From: CAVRCA01 sp965218045
Lineage (GTDB): Bacteria; Pseudomonadota; Alphaproteobacteria; Acetobacterales; Acetobacteraceae
Direction of reading: 5' to 3'
Length of the DNA stretch: 64,000 nucleotides
Assembly: GCA_965218045.1 (NCBI GenBank)
Contig: CBDCJX010000009.1
Coordinates: forward strand, 124,001 to 188,000
In this document: positions 15,076-23,622 of the stretch, piece by piece
Layout of the letters: the number at the start of each line of letters is the position of its first letter
Numbering within the stretch: the stretch's first letter is position 1
Made by a program: the position numbers and the translations under genes
Notes under the pieces: generated by a model
The model's input: only the letters and a program-made list of their open reading frames with translations
Told to the model about the DNA's origin: nothing
Databases searched by the model: none

Positions 15076-16124
15076 GCGGGGACGCCGACAACGAGGGGCG
15101 CACCGTCTCGCCGGCCCGCGCTTGGGAGGACGCCGCCGAGGCGAGCCTGCGGCCGCAGACCCTGCGCGAGTTCATCGGCCAGAGGGCAAGCCGGGAGAAC
15201 CTCGCCGTGTTCATCGAGGCGGCGCGCGGCCGGGGCGAAGCGCTCGACCATGTGCTGCTGCACGGCCCGCCCGGCCTCGGCAAGACCACCCTGGCACAGA
15301 TCGTCGCGCGCGAGCTCGGGGTCGGCTTCCGCGCCACCTCTGGCCCGGTGATCCAGCGCGCCGGCGACCTCGCCGCCATCCTGACCAACTTGCAGCCGCG
15401 TGATGTGCTGTTCATCGACGAGATCCACCGACTTCAGCCTGCCATCGAGGAGGTGCTGTATCCGGCGATGGAGGATTTCCAGCTCGACCTGATCATCGGC
15501 GAGGGGCCCGGCGCGCGCAGCGTGCGGATCGACCTGCCGCCGTTCACCCTGGTGGGCGCCACCACCCGCGCGGGCCTGCTGGCGACGCCCCTGCGCGACC
15601 GATTCGGCATCCCGCTGCGGCTGGTGTTCTACACGCCCGAGGAGCTCGAGCTGATCGTGGCGCGTGGCGCGGAAAAGCTCGGCTTCCGGCTGACCGGCGA
15701 CGGCGCTGCCGAGATCGCCCGGCGGTCTCGCGGCACCCCGCGCATCGCCGGCCGCCTGTTGCGGCGGGTGCGCGATATCGCGGCGGTGCAGGGCAGCGAC
15801 CCGGTCGACCGCGCTGTGTCGGACGCGGCACTGAGCCGGCTGGAGGTGGACCGGCGCGGTCTCGACGCGATGGACCGGCGCTACCTGCTGCGCATCGCCC
15901 AGCACCACGGCGGCGGCCCGGTCGGCGTCGAGACCCTGGCCGCCGCGCTGGCCGAGGCGCGCGACACGCTGGAGGACGTGGTCGAGCCGTTCCTGATCCA
16001 GGAGGGGCTGATCCTGCGTACCAGTCGCGGACGGATGCTGGGCGAGCCGGGTTGGCGCCATCTTGGCTTGCCGGTGCCCACGCGCCCGTCGGCCCAGCTT
16101 GATCTGCTGCGGGACGACGAATGA
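15072..16124 (+). CDS. ruvB: Holliday junction branch-migration ATPase RuvB
   Basis: A 350-residue AAA+ motor that drives branch migration with RuvA. The leader region SLRPQTLREFIGQ is the family signature; Walker A is HGPPGLGKTTLAQIV, Walker B with the DEIH box is VLFIDEIHRL, sensor 1 lies in FTLVGATTRAGLL with the following TPLRDRFG carrying the arginine finger, and the winged helix at the C-terminus ends GRMLGEPGWRHLGL. The start is GTG at 15072, overlapping ruvA. The length is the family norm. Confidence 0.97.
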   Translation: MSGDADNEGRTVSPARAWEDAAEASLRPQTLREFIGQRASRENLAVFIEAARGRGEALDHVLLHGPPGLGKTTLAQIVARELGVGFRATSGPVIQRAGDLAAILTNLQPRDVLFIDEIHRLQPAIEEVLYPAMEDFQLDLIIGEGPGARSVRIDLPPFTLVGATTRAGLLATPLRDRFGIPLRLVFYTPEELELIVARGAEKLGFRLTGDGAAEIARRSRGTPRIAGRLLRRVRDIAAVQGSDPVDRAVSDAALSRLEVDRRGLDAMDRRYLLRIAQHHGGGPVGVETLAAALAEARDTLEDVVEPFLIQEGLILRTSRGRMLGEPGWRHLGLPVPTRPSAQLDLLRDDE

Positions 16125-16158
16125 CGCGCCAGGATGACCCATTCGTCATGCCCGCGCC

Positions 16159-16590
16159 ATGAGCACGGCAGCGGCGCATCGCTATCCCGTGCGCATCTAC
16201 TACGAGGACACCGATGCCGGCGGGATCGTCTATCACGCGAACTACCTCCGCCTGGCGGAGCGCGCCCGCACCGAAGCCTTGCGCGAGCTCGGGATTCCGC
16301 ATGCCGAGCTGGTGGCGCGGTTCAATCGCATGCTCGTGGTGCGACGCGCGAAACTGGACTATCTCGAACCGGCCCGGCTGGACGATTCGCTGATCGTGCT
16401 GACCGCGCCGGTCCATGTCGGCGGCGCGTCGGTGACCTTGCGGCAGGAGGTTCGGCGTGCGGGTGACGATCGGACGCTGGTGGTGCTCGAGTTGCGGCTC
16501 GCCTGCGTCCGTCCGGGTGAGGATCGACCCACGCGGTTGCCGCCCCACTGGCGGGAGCGGCTGCTGACGATGGGACAAAGCGGGGGTTAG
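16159..16590 (+). CDS. ybgC: Tol-Pal associated acyl-CoA thioesterase YbgC
   Basis: A 143-residue hotdog-fold thioesterase that hydrolyses short or long acyl-CoA and associates with membrane phospholipid-synthesis proteins. The catalytic motif is YYEDTDAGGIVYHANYLR with the nucleophilic-base aspartate, and LAERARTEALRELG follows. It belongs to the Tol cluster throughout the proteobacteria, and here it is 3 bases ahead of tolQ. The ATG at 16159 matches the conserved start. Confidence 0.93.
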   Translation: MSTAAAHRYPVRIYYEDTDAGGIVYHANYLRLAERARTEALRELGIPHAELVARFNRMLVVRRAKLDYLEPARLDDSLIVLTAPVHVGGASVTLRQEVRRAGDDRTLVVLELRLACVRPGEDRPTRLPPHWRERLLTMGQSGG

Positions 16591-16593
16591 CGG

Positions 16594-17313
16594 GTGGATC
16601 GGGCTGTCGATGCGGTCAATCTCGGTGTAGCGGGCGGCGATCTGTCGTTGTGGGGCCTGTTCATACAGGCCGACTTCGTCGTGAAGCTCGTCATGCTGGC
16701 GCTGCTCGCGGCCAGCGTCTGGGTCTGGGCGATCGTGTTCGAGAAATGGTCGAGCTTGCGTCGGGTCAATCGCGAGGCGGACGCGTTCGAGGACCGCTTC
16801 TGGTCGGGCGGCAGCCTGGACGAGCTGCATGACGCGCAAGGGGCGAAGCCGAGCAACCCGATGGCCGCCGTGTTCGGCGCCGCGATGGGCGAGTGGCGCC
16901 GCACCACGCGGGTCGCCGGCGCCGATATCAGCCGCTCCGGCGTGCGGGATCGGGTCGACCGCGCCATCGGCGTCACCATCCAGCGCGAGATGGAGCGGCT
17001 GGAGCGCTGGATGATCTTCCTCGCCTCGGTCGGCTCGACCGCCCCGTTCATCGGCCTGTTCGGCACCGTCTGGGGCATCATGCACAGCTTCTCGGCAATC
17101 GCCGCCATGCACAACACCAACCTCGCCGTGGTGGCGCCGGGCATCGCCGAGGCGCTGTTCGCGACCGCGATCGGCCTGGTCGCGGCGATCCCGGCGGTGC
17201 TCGCCTACAACAAGCTCAGCACGGATCTCGCGCGCTACGCCGCGCGGCTGGAAGGGTTCGGGGCCGAGTTCGGCGCCATCCTGTCGCGCCAGAGCGAGGA
17301 GCGTCCGGCGTGA
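16594..17313 (+). CDS. tolQ: Tol-Pal motor subunit TolQ
   Basis: A 239-residue inner-membrane protein, homologous to ExbB and MotA, that with TolR forms the proton-driven stator energising TolA during division-linked outer-membrane constriction. Three membrane segments are visible: about 22-43 (VKLVMLALLAASVWVWAIV), about 142-162 (IFLASVGSTAPFIGLFGTVW) and about 178-200 (PGIAEALFATAIGLVAAIPA). The last two carry the conserved small residues that line the TolR helices. The start is GTG at 16594, 3 bases after ybgC; tolR follows with a 16-base gap. Confidence 0.95.
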   Translation: MDRAVDAVNLGVAGGDLSLWGLFIQADFVVKLVMLALLAASVWVWAIVFEKWSSLRRVNREADAFEDRFWSGGSLDELHDAQGAKPSNPMAAVFGAAMGEWRRTTRVAGADISRSGVRDRVDRAIGVTIQREMERLERWMIFLASVGSTAPFIGLFGTVWGIMHSFSAIAAMHNTNLAVVAPGIAEALFATAIGLVAAIPAVLAYNKLSTDLARYAARLEGFGAEFGAILSRQSEERPA

Positions 17314-17329
17314 GCGGGGCTGATTAGGC

Positions 17330-17872
17330 ATGGCCGGGTATCTGAACGGGAAGATTGCGCCGCGCGGCCGCTACCGCCCGCTTTCCGAGATCAACGTCAC
17401 GCCGCTGGTCGACGTGATGCTGGTGCTGCTCATCATCTTCATGGTGACCGCGCCGCTGATGACCTCCGGCGTCCCGGTGGACTTGCCCAAGACCTCCGCC
17501 CAGCCGCTCAACTCGGATAGCGAGCCGCTGACCGTCTCGGTCAACGCCGAGGGAAAGATCTTCCTGCAGGACCAGGAACTGCCGCTCGAAGAACTGGTGA
17601 CGAAGCTACAGGCGATCGCGCAGAACAATGCCGAGCGGCGTATTTTCGTGCGCGGCGACAAGGGGATCACCTACGGCCGCATCATGGAAGTAATGGGCAC
17701 GATCACCCAGGGCGGCTTCACCAAGGTGGCCCTGCTGGCCGAGCAGCCGAGCACGGTTCCGGCTGCCGCGCCCACGCCGCCCGCATCGAAACCGGCTCCC
17801 GCCCCGGCCGGGGCAGCGCCGGCTCCGTCCCGTGGCACGCCCGCAGCGCCGGCCCCGCCGGGGCGTGGTTGA
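17330..17872 (+). CDS. tolR: Tol-Pal motor subunit TolR with Pro/Ala tail
   Basis: A 180-residue protein with one membrane segment (about 21-42) that includes the proton-carrying aspartate in NVTPLVDVMLVLLIIFMVTA, and a periplasmic domain ending KVALLAEQ. The last ~40 residues (about 141-180) are a Pro/Ala-rich tail (PPASKPAPAPAGAAPAPSRG) beyond the usual TolR end near 140-150. The tail could bind peptidoglycan or TolA, but that is inference. The ATG at 17330 follows tolQ by 16 bases, and tolA follows by 21 bases. Confidence 0.93.
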   Translation: MAGYLNGKIAPRGRYRPLSEINVTPLVDVMLVLLIIFMVTAPLMTSGVPVDLPKTSAQPLNSDSEPLTVSVNAEGKIFLQDQELPLEELVTKLQAIAQNNAERRIFVRGDKGITYGRIMEVMGTITQGGFTKVALLAEQPSTVPAAAPTPPASKPAPAPAGAAPAPSRGTPAAPAPPGRG

Positions 17873-17893
17873 GCGTCGGTCACGCCCGCCGCG

Positions 17894-18868
17894 ATGAACC
17901 GGAGGCTGCGCCGGGGCGCCGCTGTCTCGATCGCCCTGCATGTGATCGCGGGGCTATTGTTGCTGATCGGGTTGCCTTTCCTCCATACGCCGGAGGTGCC
18001 GCCCGAGCAGGCGGTGGCGATGGTGTTCGAAGGCGACGCGCCGAACGCGCGGCGAGCCGAGACGCCCGCCCCGGTGGCGGCGCCCTCCAACCAGCCGGCA
18101 CCGGAAGAGCAGCCGGCGCCGGAGCCGCCCAAACCCACGCCGCCCGAGCCGCCCCCGCCGCCACCACCACCGCCGCCACCCCCGCCACCGCCCGCGCCGG
18201 CGCCGCCTGCCCCGCCCGTGCCCACCCCACCGCCGCCCCCGCCGGCGCCAACCCCGGAGCGCGCGCCGCCACCGCCACCGCCGCCACCGGCTCGGCCGAG
18301 CCCACCCGCGCCAGCGCCGCCGAAGCCGCCGCCCACACCAACACCGCCACCGCCGGTCCCGCCGCCCCCGGCACCGCCGAGCCGCACCTCGCAGCCGCAC
18401 CCGACCAAGAACCCGGCACCCGAAAGCCAGGCGCTGGAGAACACGATGGAGAAACTGCGCGCGCTGCAACGCCAGCGCGAGGCGCCGCGCGCCCGGGCCA
18501 ACCCGACGCGGGGCGGGGCGGTGAACGGCGGCGGCAACCCGACGGGCGACGACACCTCGAAGCTCTCGGCCAGCGAAGCGCGTGCGGTCGGTGAGGAGGT
18601 GCGGCGCTGTTGGACTTTCGACGCGGGGGCCAAGGACGTGGACCGAATGCAGGTGCTGCTCACCGTGCGCACCGATCAGGGCGGCGTGGTGCGCCAGGCC
18701 TCGGTGGCGCCCGCCGATCTCGGCCGGATGGGCGAGCCAGTGTTCCGGGCTTTTTCCGAGCGCGCCGTTCGTGCCGTGATGGATGCGCGATGCGCCAACC
18801 TGCCGCTACCCCGCACGATGCTGGGGCAGTCACAGACCCTGACCTTTCGCTTCAGGCCGGGGGAGTAG
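17894..18868 (+). CDS. tolA: TolA with an extended polyproline linker
   Basis: A 324-residue protein that bridges the inner membrane to Pal/TolB. One membrane anchor lies at about 9-30 (AVSIALHVIAGLLLLIGLPF). Residues about 57-170 form a proline-rich linker that includes 15 consecutive prolines (86-100, bases 18149-18193), replacing the alpha-helical domain II of E. coli TolA. The C-terminal TolA domain starts near residue 218, with EEVRRCWTFDAG and a late cysteine (C239, C300) that may form a disulfide. Polyproline of this length stalls ribosomes unless elongation factor P helps. The same stretch yields glycine-rich and alanine-rich open frames on other frames that are not genes. Confidence 0.9.
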   Translation: MNRRLRRGAAVSIALHVIAGLLLLIGLPFLHTPEVPPEQAVAMVFEGDAPNARRAETPAPVAAPSNQPAPEEQPAPEPPKPTPPEPPPPPPPPPPPPPPPAPAPPAPPVPTPPPPPPAPTPERAPPPPPPPPARPSPPAPAPPKPPPTPTPPPPVPPPPAPPSRTSQPHPTKNPAPESQALENTMEKLRALQRQREAPRARANPTRGGAVNGGGNPTGDDTSKLSASEARAVGEEVRRCWTFDAGAKDVDRMQVLLTVRTDQGGVVRQASVAPADLGRMGEPVFRAFSERAVRAVMDARCANLPLPRTMLGQSQTLTFRFRPGE

Positions 18869-18892
18869 GCCAGTGGGAATAGGATTGCGAAC

Positions 18893-20302
18893 ATGACGAT
18901 CGGTGACGACATGATGCTGCCTGGACGCACACCCAACCTTGGTCGACGCGGTCTCATCGCCAGCGGCCTGGCCGGGACGGCTGCGTTCCTGGCGCCGCCG
19001 CCCTTGGGCCGCGCCCAAGCCGCTCCGGCTGCCGGCGGACAGAGCGCGGTGATCGATGTCAACCGCGCCCGGACCGACCCGATCCCGATCGCGATCCCGG
19101 TGCTCCCGGGCAGCGGCGGCCAGGCGTCGCAGCTCGGCCAGAGCATCGCCCAGGTGGTCAGCGCCGACCTCGCCCGCAGCGGCCTGTTCCGCCCGATCGC
19201 CGAATCGGTGGTCATCCGATCGAGCGCGCCGGTCGGCGACGTGCCGGATTTCCAGAACTGGCGCGCAATCGGCGCCCAGGCCTTGGTCACGGGACGGGTG
19301 GAAGGTGCTTCCGGCGGCAATGTCCGGGTCGAGTTCCGGCTCTGGGACGTGCTGCCGCAGCAGCAGATCCAGGGCACCGCCTACACCGCCAATCAGGGCA
19401 ACTGGCGCCGCATCGCGCACATCATTGCCGACGTGATCTACGAGCGGCTGCTCGGCGAGAAGGGCTATTTCGACACCCGCGTCGTCTATGTCGCCGGGAC
19501 CGGCCCACGCGATCGGCGGGTCAAGCGCCTCGCCATCATGGACCAGGACAGCGAGAACAACCGCGTTCTCACCGACGGGGCGAGCCTGGTGCTCACGCCG
19601 CGCTTCCACCCGACGCGCGACCAGATCGCGTTCATGAGCTACGCCGGCAATCGGCCGCGTGTGTATTTGTTCGATCTCGGGTCTGGCCGACAACAGGTGC
19701 TCGGCGAATTCGATGGCATGACCTTCGCCCCGAGGTTCAGCCCCGATGGCGGGCACGTGATCATGTCGGTCGCGCGCGGCGGCGGTTCGGACATCGTCGC
19801 GGTCGACCTCGGCAGCCACGGCGAGCGACGGCTGACCAATTCCGGCGCGATCGACACCAGCCCCTGCTACAGCCCGGATGGCGGGCAGATCGTGTTCAAC
19901 TCCGACCGTGGCGGCGACCAGCAACTCTATCTCATGGGTGCCGGCGGCGGTGGCGCGCGGCGGATCAGTTTCGGACGCGGCCGCTATGCCACCCCGGTCT
20001 GGTCACCACGCGGCGACCTCATCGCCTTCACCCGGCTTTCCGGGGGCACGTTCTCGATCGGCGTGATGCACCCCGACGGGTCGGGCGAGCGGATTCTGTC
20101 CGAGAGCTTCTCGGTGGAGGGACCGACCTTCGCGCCGAACGGTCGTGTGCTGATGTTCTGGCGCGAGACCCCGGCGCGGGACAGTCGTGGCAACGGCTAT
20201 TCCTCGCGGCTGGTCTCGATAGACATCACCGGGTTCAACGAACGTATGGTGCCGACGCCGACCGACGCCTCGGACCCGGCCTGGTCGCCACTTGCGGGTT
20301 GA
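18893..20302 (+). CDS. tolB: Periplasmic beta-propeller TolB
   Basis: A 469-residue exported protein that interacts with Pal and TolA at the outer membrane. The N-terminal leader has a twin arginine (GRRGLIASGLAGTAAFLA, RR at 18-19) and ends with AQA near 43, so Tat export is possible. An N-terminal alpha/beta domain (about 55-190) precedes a six-bladed propeller with repeated motifs such as PRFSPDGGHVIMSVA, SPCYSPDGGQIVFNSDRGG and TPVWSPRGDLIAFT. The start ATG at 18893 is 24 bases after tolA. Normally pal follows; here a PEP-mutase-like gene comes next. Confidence 0.94.
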   Translation: MTIGDDMMLPGRTPNLGRRGLIASGLAGTAAFLAPPPLGRAQAAPAAGGQSAVIDVNRARTDPIPIAIPVLPGSGGQASQLGQSIAQVVSADLARSGLFRPIAESVVIRSSAPVGDVPDFQNWRAIGAQALVTGRVEGASGGNVRVEFRLWDVLPQQQIQGTAYTANQGNWRRIAHIIADVIYERLLGEKGYFDTRVVYVAGTGPRDRRVKRLAIMDQDSENNRVLTDGASLVLTPRFHPTRDQIAFMSYAGNRPRVYLFDLGSGRQQVLGEFDGMTFAPRFSPDGGHVIMSVARGGGSDIVAVDLGSHGERRLTNSGAIDTSPCYSPDGGQIVFNSDRGGDQQLYLMGAGGGGARRISFGRGRYATPVWSPRGDLIAFTRLSGGTFSIGVMHPDGSGERILSESFSVEGPTFAPNGRVLMFWRETPARDSRGNGYSSRLVSIDITGFNERMVPTPTDASDPAWSPLAG

Positions 20303-20330
20303 TCCGCAGCACTTGCACGGGGGAACGGTA

Positions 20331-21158
20331 ATGTCCGGCGTGGCCAACGACAAAGCAGCACGGTTCGTCCATTTGCACCAACGGCCCGGCGCGTTCGTGA
20401 TCCCGAACCCCTGGGACGCCGGCTCCGCCCGGATCGTCGCTTCGCTCGGTTTTGAAGCACTGGCCACGTCGAGCGGCGCGTGTGCTGGCACTCTCGGCCG
20501 GACCGACGGACGGGTTAGCCGTGACGAAGCCCTGGCGCATGCGCGCGCAATTGTCGATGCGACCGAGTTGCCGGTCTCCGCCGACCTCGAACGCGGCTTT
20601 GCCGACGCACCGGCCGAAGTGGCCGAGACGATTCGCCTCGCCGCCGGAGTTGGGCTGGTCGGCGCTTCGATCGAGGACGCGACCGGGCGAGGCGATCAGC
20701 CGCTCTACGGGTTCGATGAAGCGGTGGAGCGGATCAGGGGGGCGGCGCAGGCTGCTCGAAGCCTGCCGCATCCATTCGTCTTGGTCGCCCGCGCGGAGAA
20801 TTTTCTCCGGGGCAATCCCGACCTCGACGACACCATCAAGCGCCTGCGAGCGTTCGAGCAAGCCGGCGCGGATGTGCTGTTCGCGCCCGGCCTGCCCGAC
20901 CTCGACGCCGTGCGTTCCGTCTGCGCCGCGCTTTCCAAGCCGGTCAACTTCATGGCAGGCATGAAGGGGCGCTCGTTCCCCGTGGCCGACCTCGTCGCGG
21001 CCGGGGTAAAGCGGATCAGCCTGGCGACGTCGCTGTATCGCGCGGCCATGACCGGGCTCGTGGAAGCCGCCCGCGAAGTCAGCAACGCCGGCACGTTCGC
21101 CTATGTCGATCGCTCGATCGCGACACCGGACCTTAACGCGTTCATGCAGGGCGGGTGA
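20331..21158 (+). CDS. Isocitrate lyase/PEP mutase family protein
   Basis: A 275-residue TIM-barrel enzyme of the PEP mutase/isocitrate lyase superfamily, which cleaves or forms C-C or C-P bonds next to an enolate. Visible are NPWDAGSARIVASLGFEALATSS (N-terminal strand), a flexible gating loop TLGRTDGRVSRDEAL, the metal region SADLERGFAD, and VGLVGASIEDATGRG with the Glu/Asp metal ligands. This group includes 2-methylisocitrate lyase, oxaloacetate hydrolase and carboxyvinyl-carboxyphosphonate mutase; the exact reaction is unclear. I start at ATG 20331, preceded by a GGGAACG site, since the longer frame overlaps tolB. Its 3' end overlaps the convergent MFS gene by 17 bases. Confidence 0.88.
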   Translation: MSGVANDKAARFVHLHQRPGAFVIPNPWDAGSARIVASLGFEALATSSGACAGTLGRTDGRVSRDEALAHARAIVDATELPVSADLERGFADAPAEVAETIRLAAGVGLVGASIEDATGRGDQPLYGFDEAVERIRGAAQAARSLPHPFVLVARAENFLRGNPDLDDTIKRLRAFEQAGADVLFAPGLPDLDAVRSVCAALSKPVNFMAGMKGRSFPVADLVAAGVKRISLATSLYRAAMTGLVEAAREVSNAGTFAYVDRSIATPDLNAFMQGG

Positions 21159-22320
21159 TCGCCATCTCCCGCCGCCCGGCAAAGGTCGCCAGCAAGAACA
21201 CCGCGAACAGCACGACGAACAGACCGATCAGCCCGTGCGGGTTCCAGGCATCCATCGCCGCGCCGCCCAACACCGGCCCGGCGAGTGAGCCCAAGCCATA
21301 GGCGATAATGATGGCGGCATTCACCGCGACCTGCTCGGCGCCGTGGAAACGATCCCCCGCCATGCTCAGCGCGACCGGGTAGATCCCGGCGACAACGCCT
21401 CCCCAGAGGAAGAGCAGACCCAACAGCAACGGAGCGGACGGTGCCAAGCCGAGCACGGCCAGCGCACCGATCAGACCGACACCGCCGCACCAGCGCAGCA
21501 CCCGCAATCGCGAAGAACGGTCGGCCAGCCAGCCGATCGGCACCTGCATGGCGATCGAGCCGAAATAGACCGCCGACAACGCGGCGGCGGCAGCCGCTGC
21601 GGTCATGCCCAGACGCACGCCCCAGATCGGCAACAGGTTGAGCAGCGCGGTCTCATACAGCCCAAACGTCGCCACGGTGACGAGCAGGAAGGGCGCGCGC
21701 AGGAACATCGCGAGCGGGCTCACGCTGCGTTCCCGGCCGAGGTCATTGGCGTGCCGGCCGACGCCCAGCAGCGGCAGCGCCGCCGCGGCGGTGATGACGG
21801 CGTTGGCGACGAAAGGCGGCCAACCCTGAATGCCTGTGTAGGAGAGGATCAGCGGACCGAGGCCGAACCCGGCGGACAGCGCGGCGGCGTAGAGCCCGAG
21901 GATGCGCCCCCGTCCGGCGTCGCCGGCGAGCAGGTTTATCCAGGCCTCGCTCGCCGTGAAGATGCTCGATCCGGTGAGCCCGAGCAGGATGCGCAGCACG
22001 AACCATGCCCCGAGGCTGTCGAACAGCTTCAACGACAGGGTGAGCGCGACATTGAGGGCGAAGCAGAGCAACAGGAGGTCGCGGATGCCGAACCTGCGCA
22101 CGAAACTCGGCGTGAATAGCGGGCCGATGATGACGCCGATGAAGGCGGCACCGGCATTCAACCCGATGACGGTCGCATCGGTGCCGCGGCTCTCCAGCAA
22201 CAGCGACAAGAGCGGGGCGCCTTCCCCGATGCTCAGCCCGAACACCGTGACCGAGGCGATCGCCGCGAGCAGGCCCCAACGTCTCTCGCTGCGACTCGGC
22301 GGCACCCTCTCTTGCCTCAT
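21142..22320 (-). CDS. MFS transporter (YcaD-like)
   Basis: A 392-residue membrane protein with about 12 membrane segments, the major facilitator fold. The N-terminal half shows GLLAAIASVTVFGLSIGEGAPLLSLLLE and the TM2-TM3 loop basic motif after LFTPSFVRRFGIRD; the C-terminal half repeats it as PIGWLADRSSRLR. The pattern and length resemble YcaD-type sugar/efflux carriers; the substrate is unknown. It overlaps the convergent upstream-strand gene by 17 bases and its ATG overlaps the rsmD stop by 4 bases, so it is probably read after rsmD in one transcript. Confidence 0.88.
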   Translation of the reverse strand: MRQERVPPSRSERRWGLLAAIASVTVFGLSIGEGAPLLSLLLESRGTDATVIGLNAGAAFIGVIIGPLFTPSFVRRFGIRDLLLLCFALNVALTLSLKLFDSLGAWFVLRILLGLTGSSIFTASEAWINLLAGDAGRGRILGLYAAALSAGFGLGPLILSYTGIQGWPPFVANAVITAAAALPLLGVGRHANDLGRERSVSPLAMFLRAPFLLVTVATFGLYETALLNLLPIWGVRLGMTAAAAAAALSAVYFGSIAMQVPIGWLADRSSRLRVLRWCGGVGLIGALAVLGLAPSAPLLLGLLFLWGGVVAGIYPVALSMAGDRFHGAEQVAVNAAIIIAYGLGSLAGPVLGGAAMDAWNPHGLIGLFVVLFAVFLLATFAGRREMAITRPA

Positions 22321-22862
22321 GGTTCACGCCAGATCGTCAATCGCGCCGCACCGTGGCGCCGCTCGTCCAATGGCTCATCCGGCCACGGTGGCTCGTCGCC
22401 GCCGCTTTCGGCAATGATGAGCGCGCCCGATGCGATCCATCCGGTCGCGCGCAACCGGTTTATCGCCCGTGCGATCAGGTTCTGGCGATAGGGCGGGTCC
22501 AGAAAAATCAGCGAGCAGCCTTGCCCCGCTCTGGCGGCGAGAACATCCGCGCCGAGAATGGTGCTGCGTTGCTCGGCGCCGCATTGCGCGACATTGCTCC
22601 GCAGCACCCGCAGCGCCGCCCGGTCCTGCTCCATGAAGGTGGCGTGCGCCGCGCCGCGCGACAGCGCCTCAAGCCCCAACGCACCCGTGCCGGCGAAGCC
22701 GTCAAGCACCCGGGCGCCGTCGATCACGTCCCGCCCACCCCAATCGGCGTGCAGCAGCATGTCGAACAAAGCCTGGCGTACCCGGTCGGCGGTCGGCCTG
22801 GTGTCGCGGCCTGGAGGCCCGATCAGGGTGCGGCCGCGCCACTCACCGCCGATGATGCGCAT
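22317..22862 (-). CDS. rsmD: 16S rRNA (guanine966-N2)-methyltransferase RsmD
   Basis: A 181-residue SAM-dependent methyltransferase that modifies G966 of 16S rRNA in the assembled 30S subunit. The start MRIIGGEWRGR and TRPTADRVRQALFDML are family signatures; the SAM loop is DGFAGTGALG (54-63) and the catalytic motif is DPPY (122-125). The ATG at 22862 is inside the end of the upstream pseudouridine synthase gene (20-base overlap), as often seen in alphaproteobacteria where the two genes are paired. Confidence 0.93.
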   Translation of the reverse strand: MRIIGGEWRGRTLIGPPGRDTRPTADRVRQALFDMLLHADWGGRDVIDGARVLDGFAGTGALGLEALSRGAAHATFMEQDRAALRVLRSNVAQCGAEQRSTILGADVLAARAGQGCSLIFLDPPYRQNLIARAINRLRATGWIASGALIIAESGGDEPPWPDEPLDERRHGAARLTIWREP

Positions 22863-23622
22863 CCGGCCCGCGCAGCTTTTCCGGGCGGGCGCCGTCACGC
22901 GGCAACTGGTCGCGCAAGATCCGCGCCTGGACTTCGTCGGTCTCACCCCGCCCCAAGGTGCCGAGCTGGAACGGGCCATAGCCGGTACGGATCAGCCGCG
23001 TCACCCGCAATCCGAGATGTTCCATCACCCGCCGGACCTCGCGGTTGCGACCCTCGCGCAATCCGATGGTCACCCAGGCATTTTCTCCCCGGCGAGAATC
23101 GAGTCCGGCCTCGATCGCGCCGTAGCGGGCGCCGCCGACCGTGACGCCCTTGGCCAGATCCGCAAGCGCGCGCTCGTCGACCACGCCGTGGACTCGGGCC
23201 CGATAACGTCGCAGCCAGCCGGTTTCCGGCAGCTCGAGCCGGCGGGCGACGCCGCCATCATTGGTCAGCAGCAGCAGCCCCTCGCTGTTCAGGTCCAATC
23301 GCCCGATGCTGACAACACGAGGCAGCGCATCCCTCAACTTCTCGAACACGGTAGGACGCCCCTGCGGGTCGCGGTGGGTGGTCACCAGCCCCGGTGGCTT
23401 GTGGTAACGCCACAGCCGGGTGCGGTCGGGAGCATCGACCACCCGCCCGTCCACTCGCACGATGTCGCCGGTGGTGACGAACGTCGCGGGATGCGTGACG
23501 CGGGCGTTGTTGAGCTTGACCCGCCCCTCACCGAGCATTTGCTCGGAATCGCGCCGACTCGCCACTCCGGCGCGGGCCAGCCATTTCGCAATCCGTTCGC
23601 CGCGTTCGGGTTCGAGCGTCAT
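22843..23622 (-). CDS. RluB/RsuA-family rRNA pseudouridine synthase
   Basis: A 259-residue pseudouridine synthase. An N-terminal S4 RNA-binding domain (about 8-65, ERIAKWLARAGVASRRDSEQML) precedes the catalytic domain with IGRLDLNSEGLLLLTNDG, where D110 is the nucleophile, and the late REGRNREVRRVMEHLGL RNA-binding motif. Family members isomerise U2605 (RluB), U2604 (RluF) or U516 (RsuA); the S4-containing 259-residue form here fits RluB best. It starts at ATG 23622, with a 4-base overlap with the upstream PuuD-like gene, and overlaps rsmD by 20 bases. Confidence 0.9.
   Translation of the reverse strand: MTLEPERGERIAKWLARAGVASRRDSEQMLGEGRVKLNNARVTHPATFVTTGDIVRVDGRVVDAPDRTRLWRYHKPPGLVTTHRDPQGRPTVFEKLRDALPRVVSIGRLDLNSEGLLLLTNDGGVARRLELPETGWLRRYRARVHGVVDERALADLAKGVTVGGARYGAIEAGLDSRRGENAWVTIGLREGRNREVRRVMEHLGLRVTRLIRTGYGPFQLGTLGRGETDEVQARILRDQLPRDGARPEKLRGPDAHHRR

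Noticed and set aside
17671..18672. A glycine-rich minus-strand frame over tolA
   Set aside because: It is the reverse of the polyproline linker: CCG/CCA/CCC read backwards give glycine codons. The plus-strand alanine-rich frame there is the same artefact.
21343..22119. A plus-strand frame opposite the MFS gene
   Set aside because: The minus strand encodes an intact 12-segment carrier; the opposite frame is a His/Gln/Arg-rich shadow.
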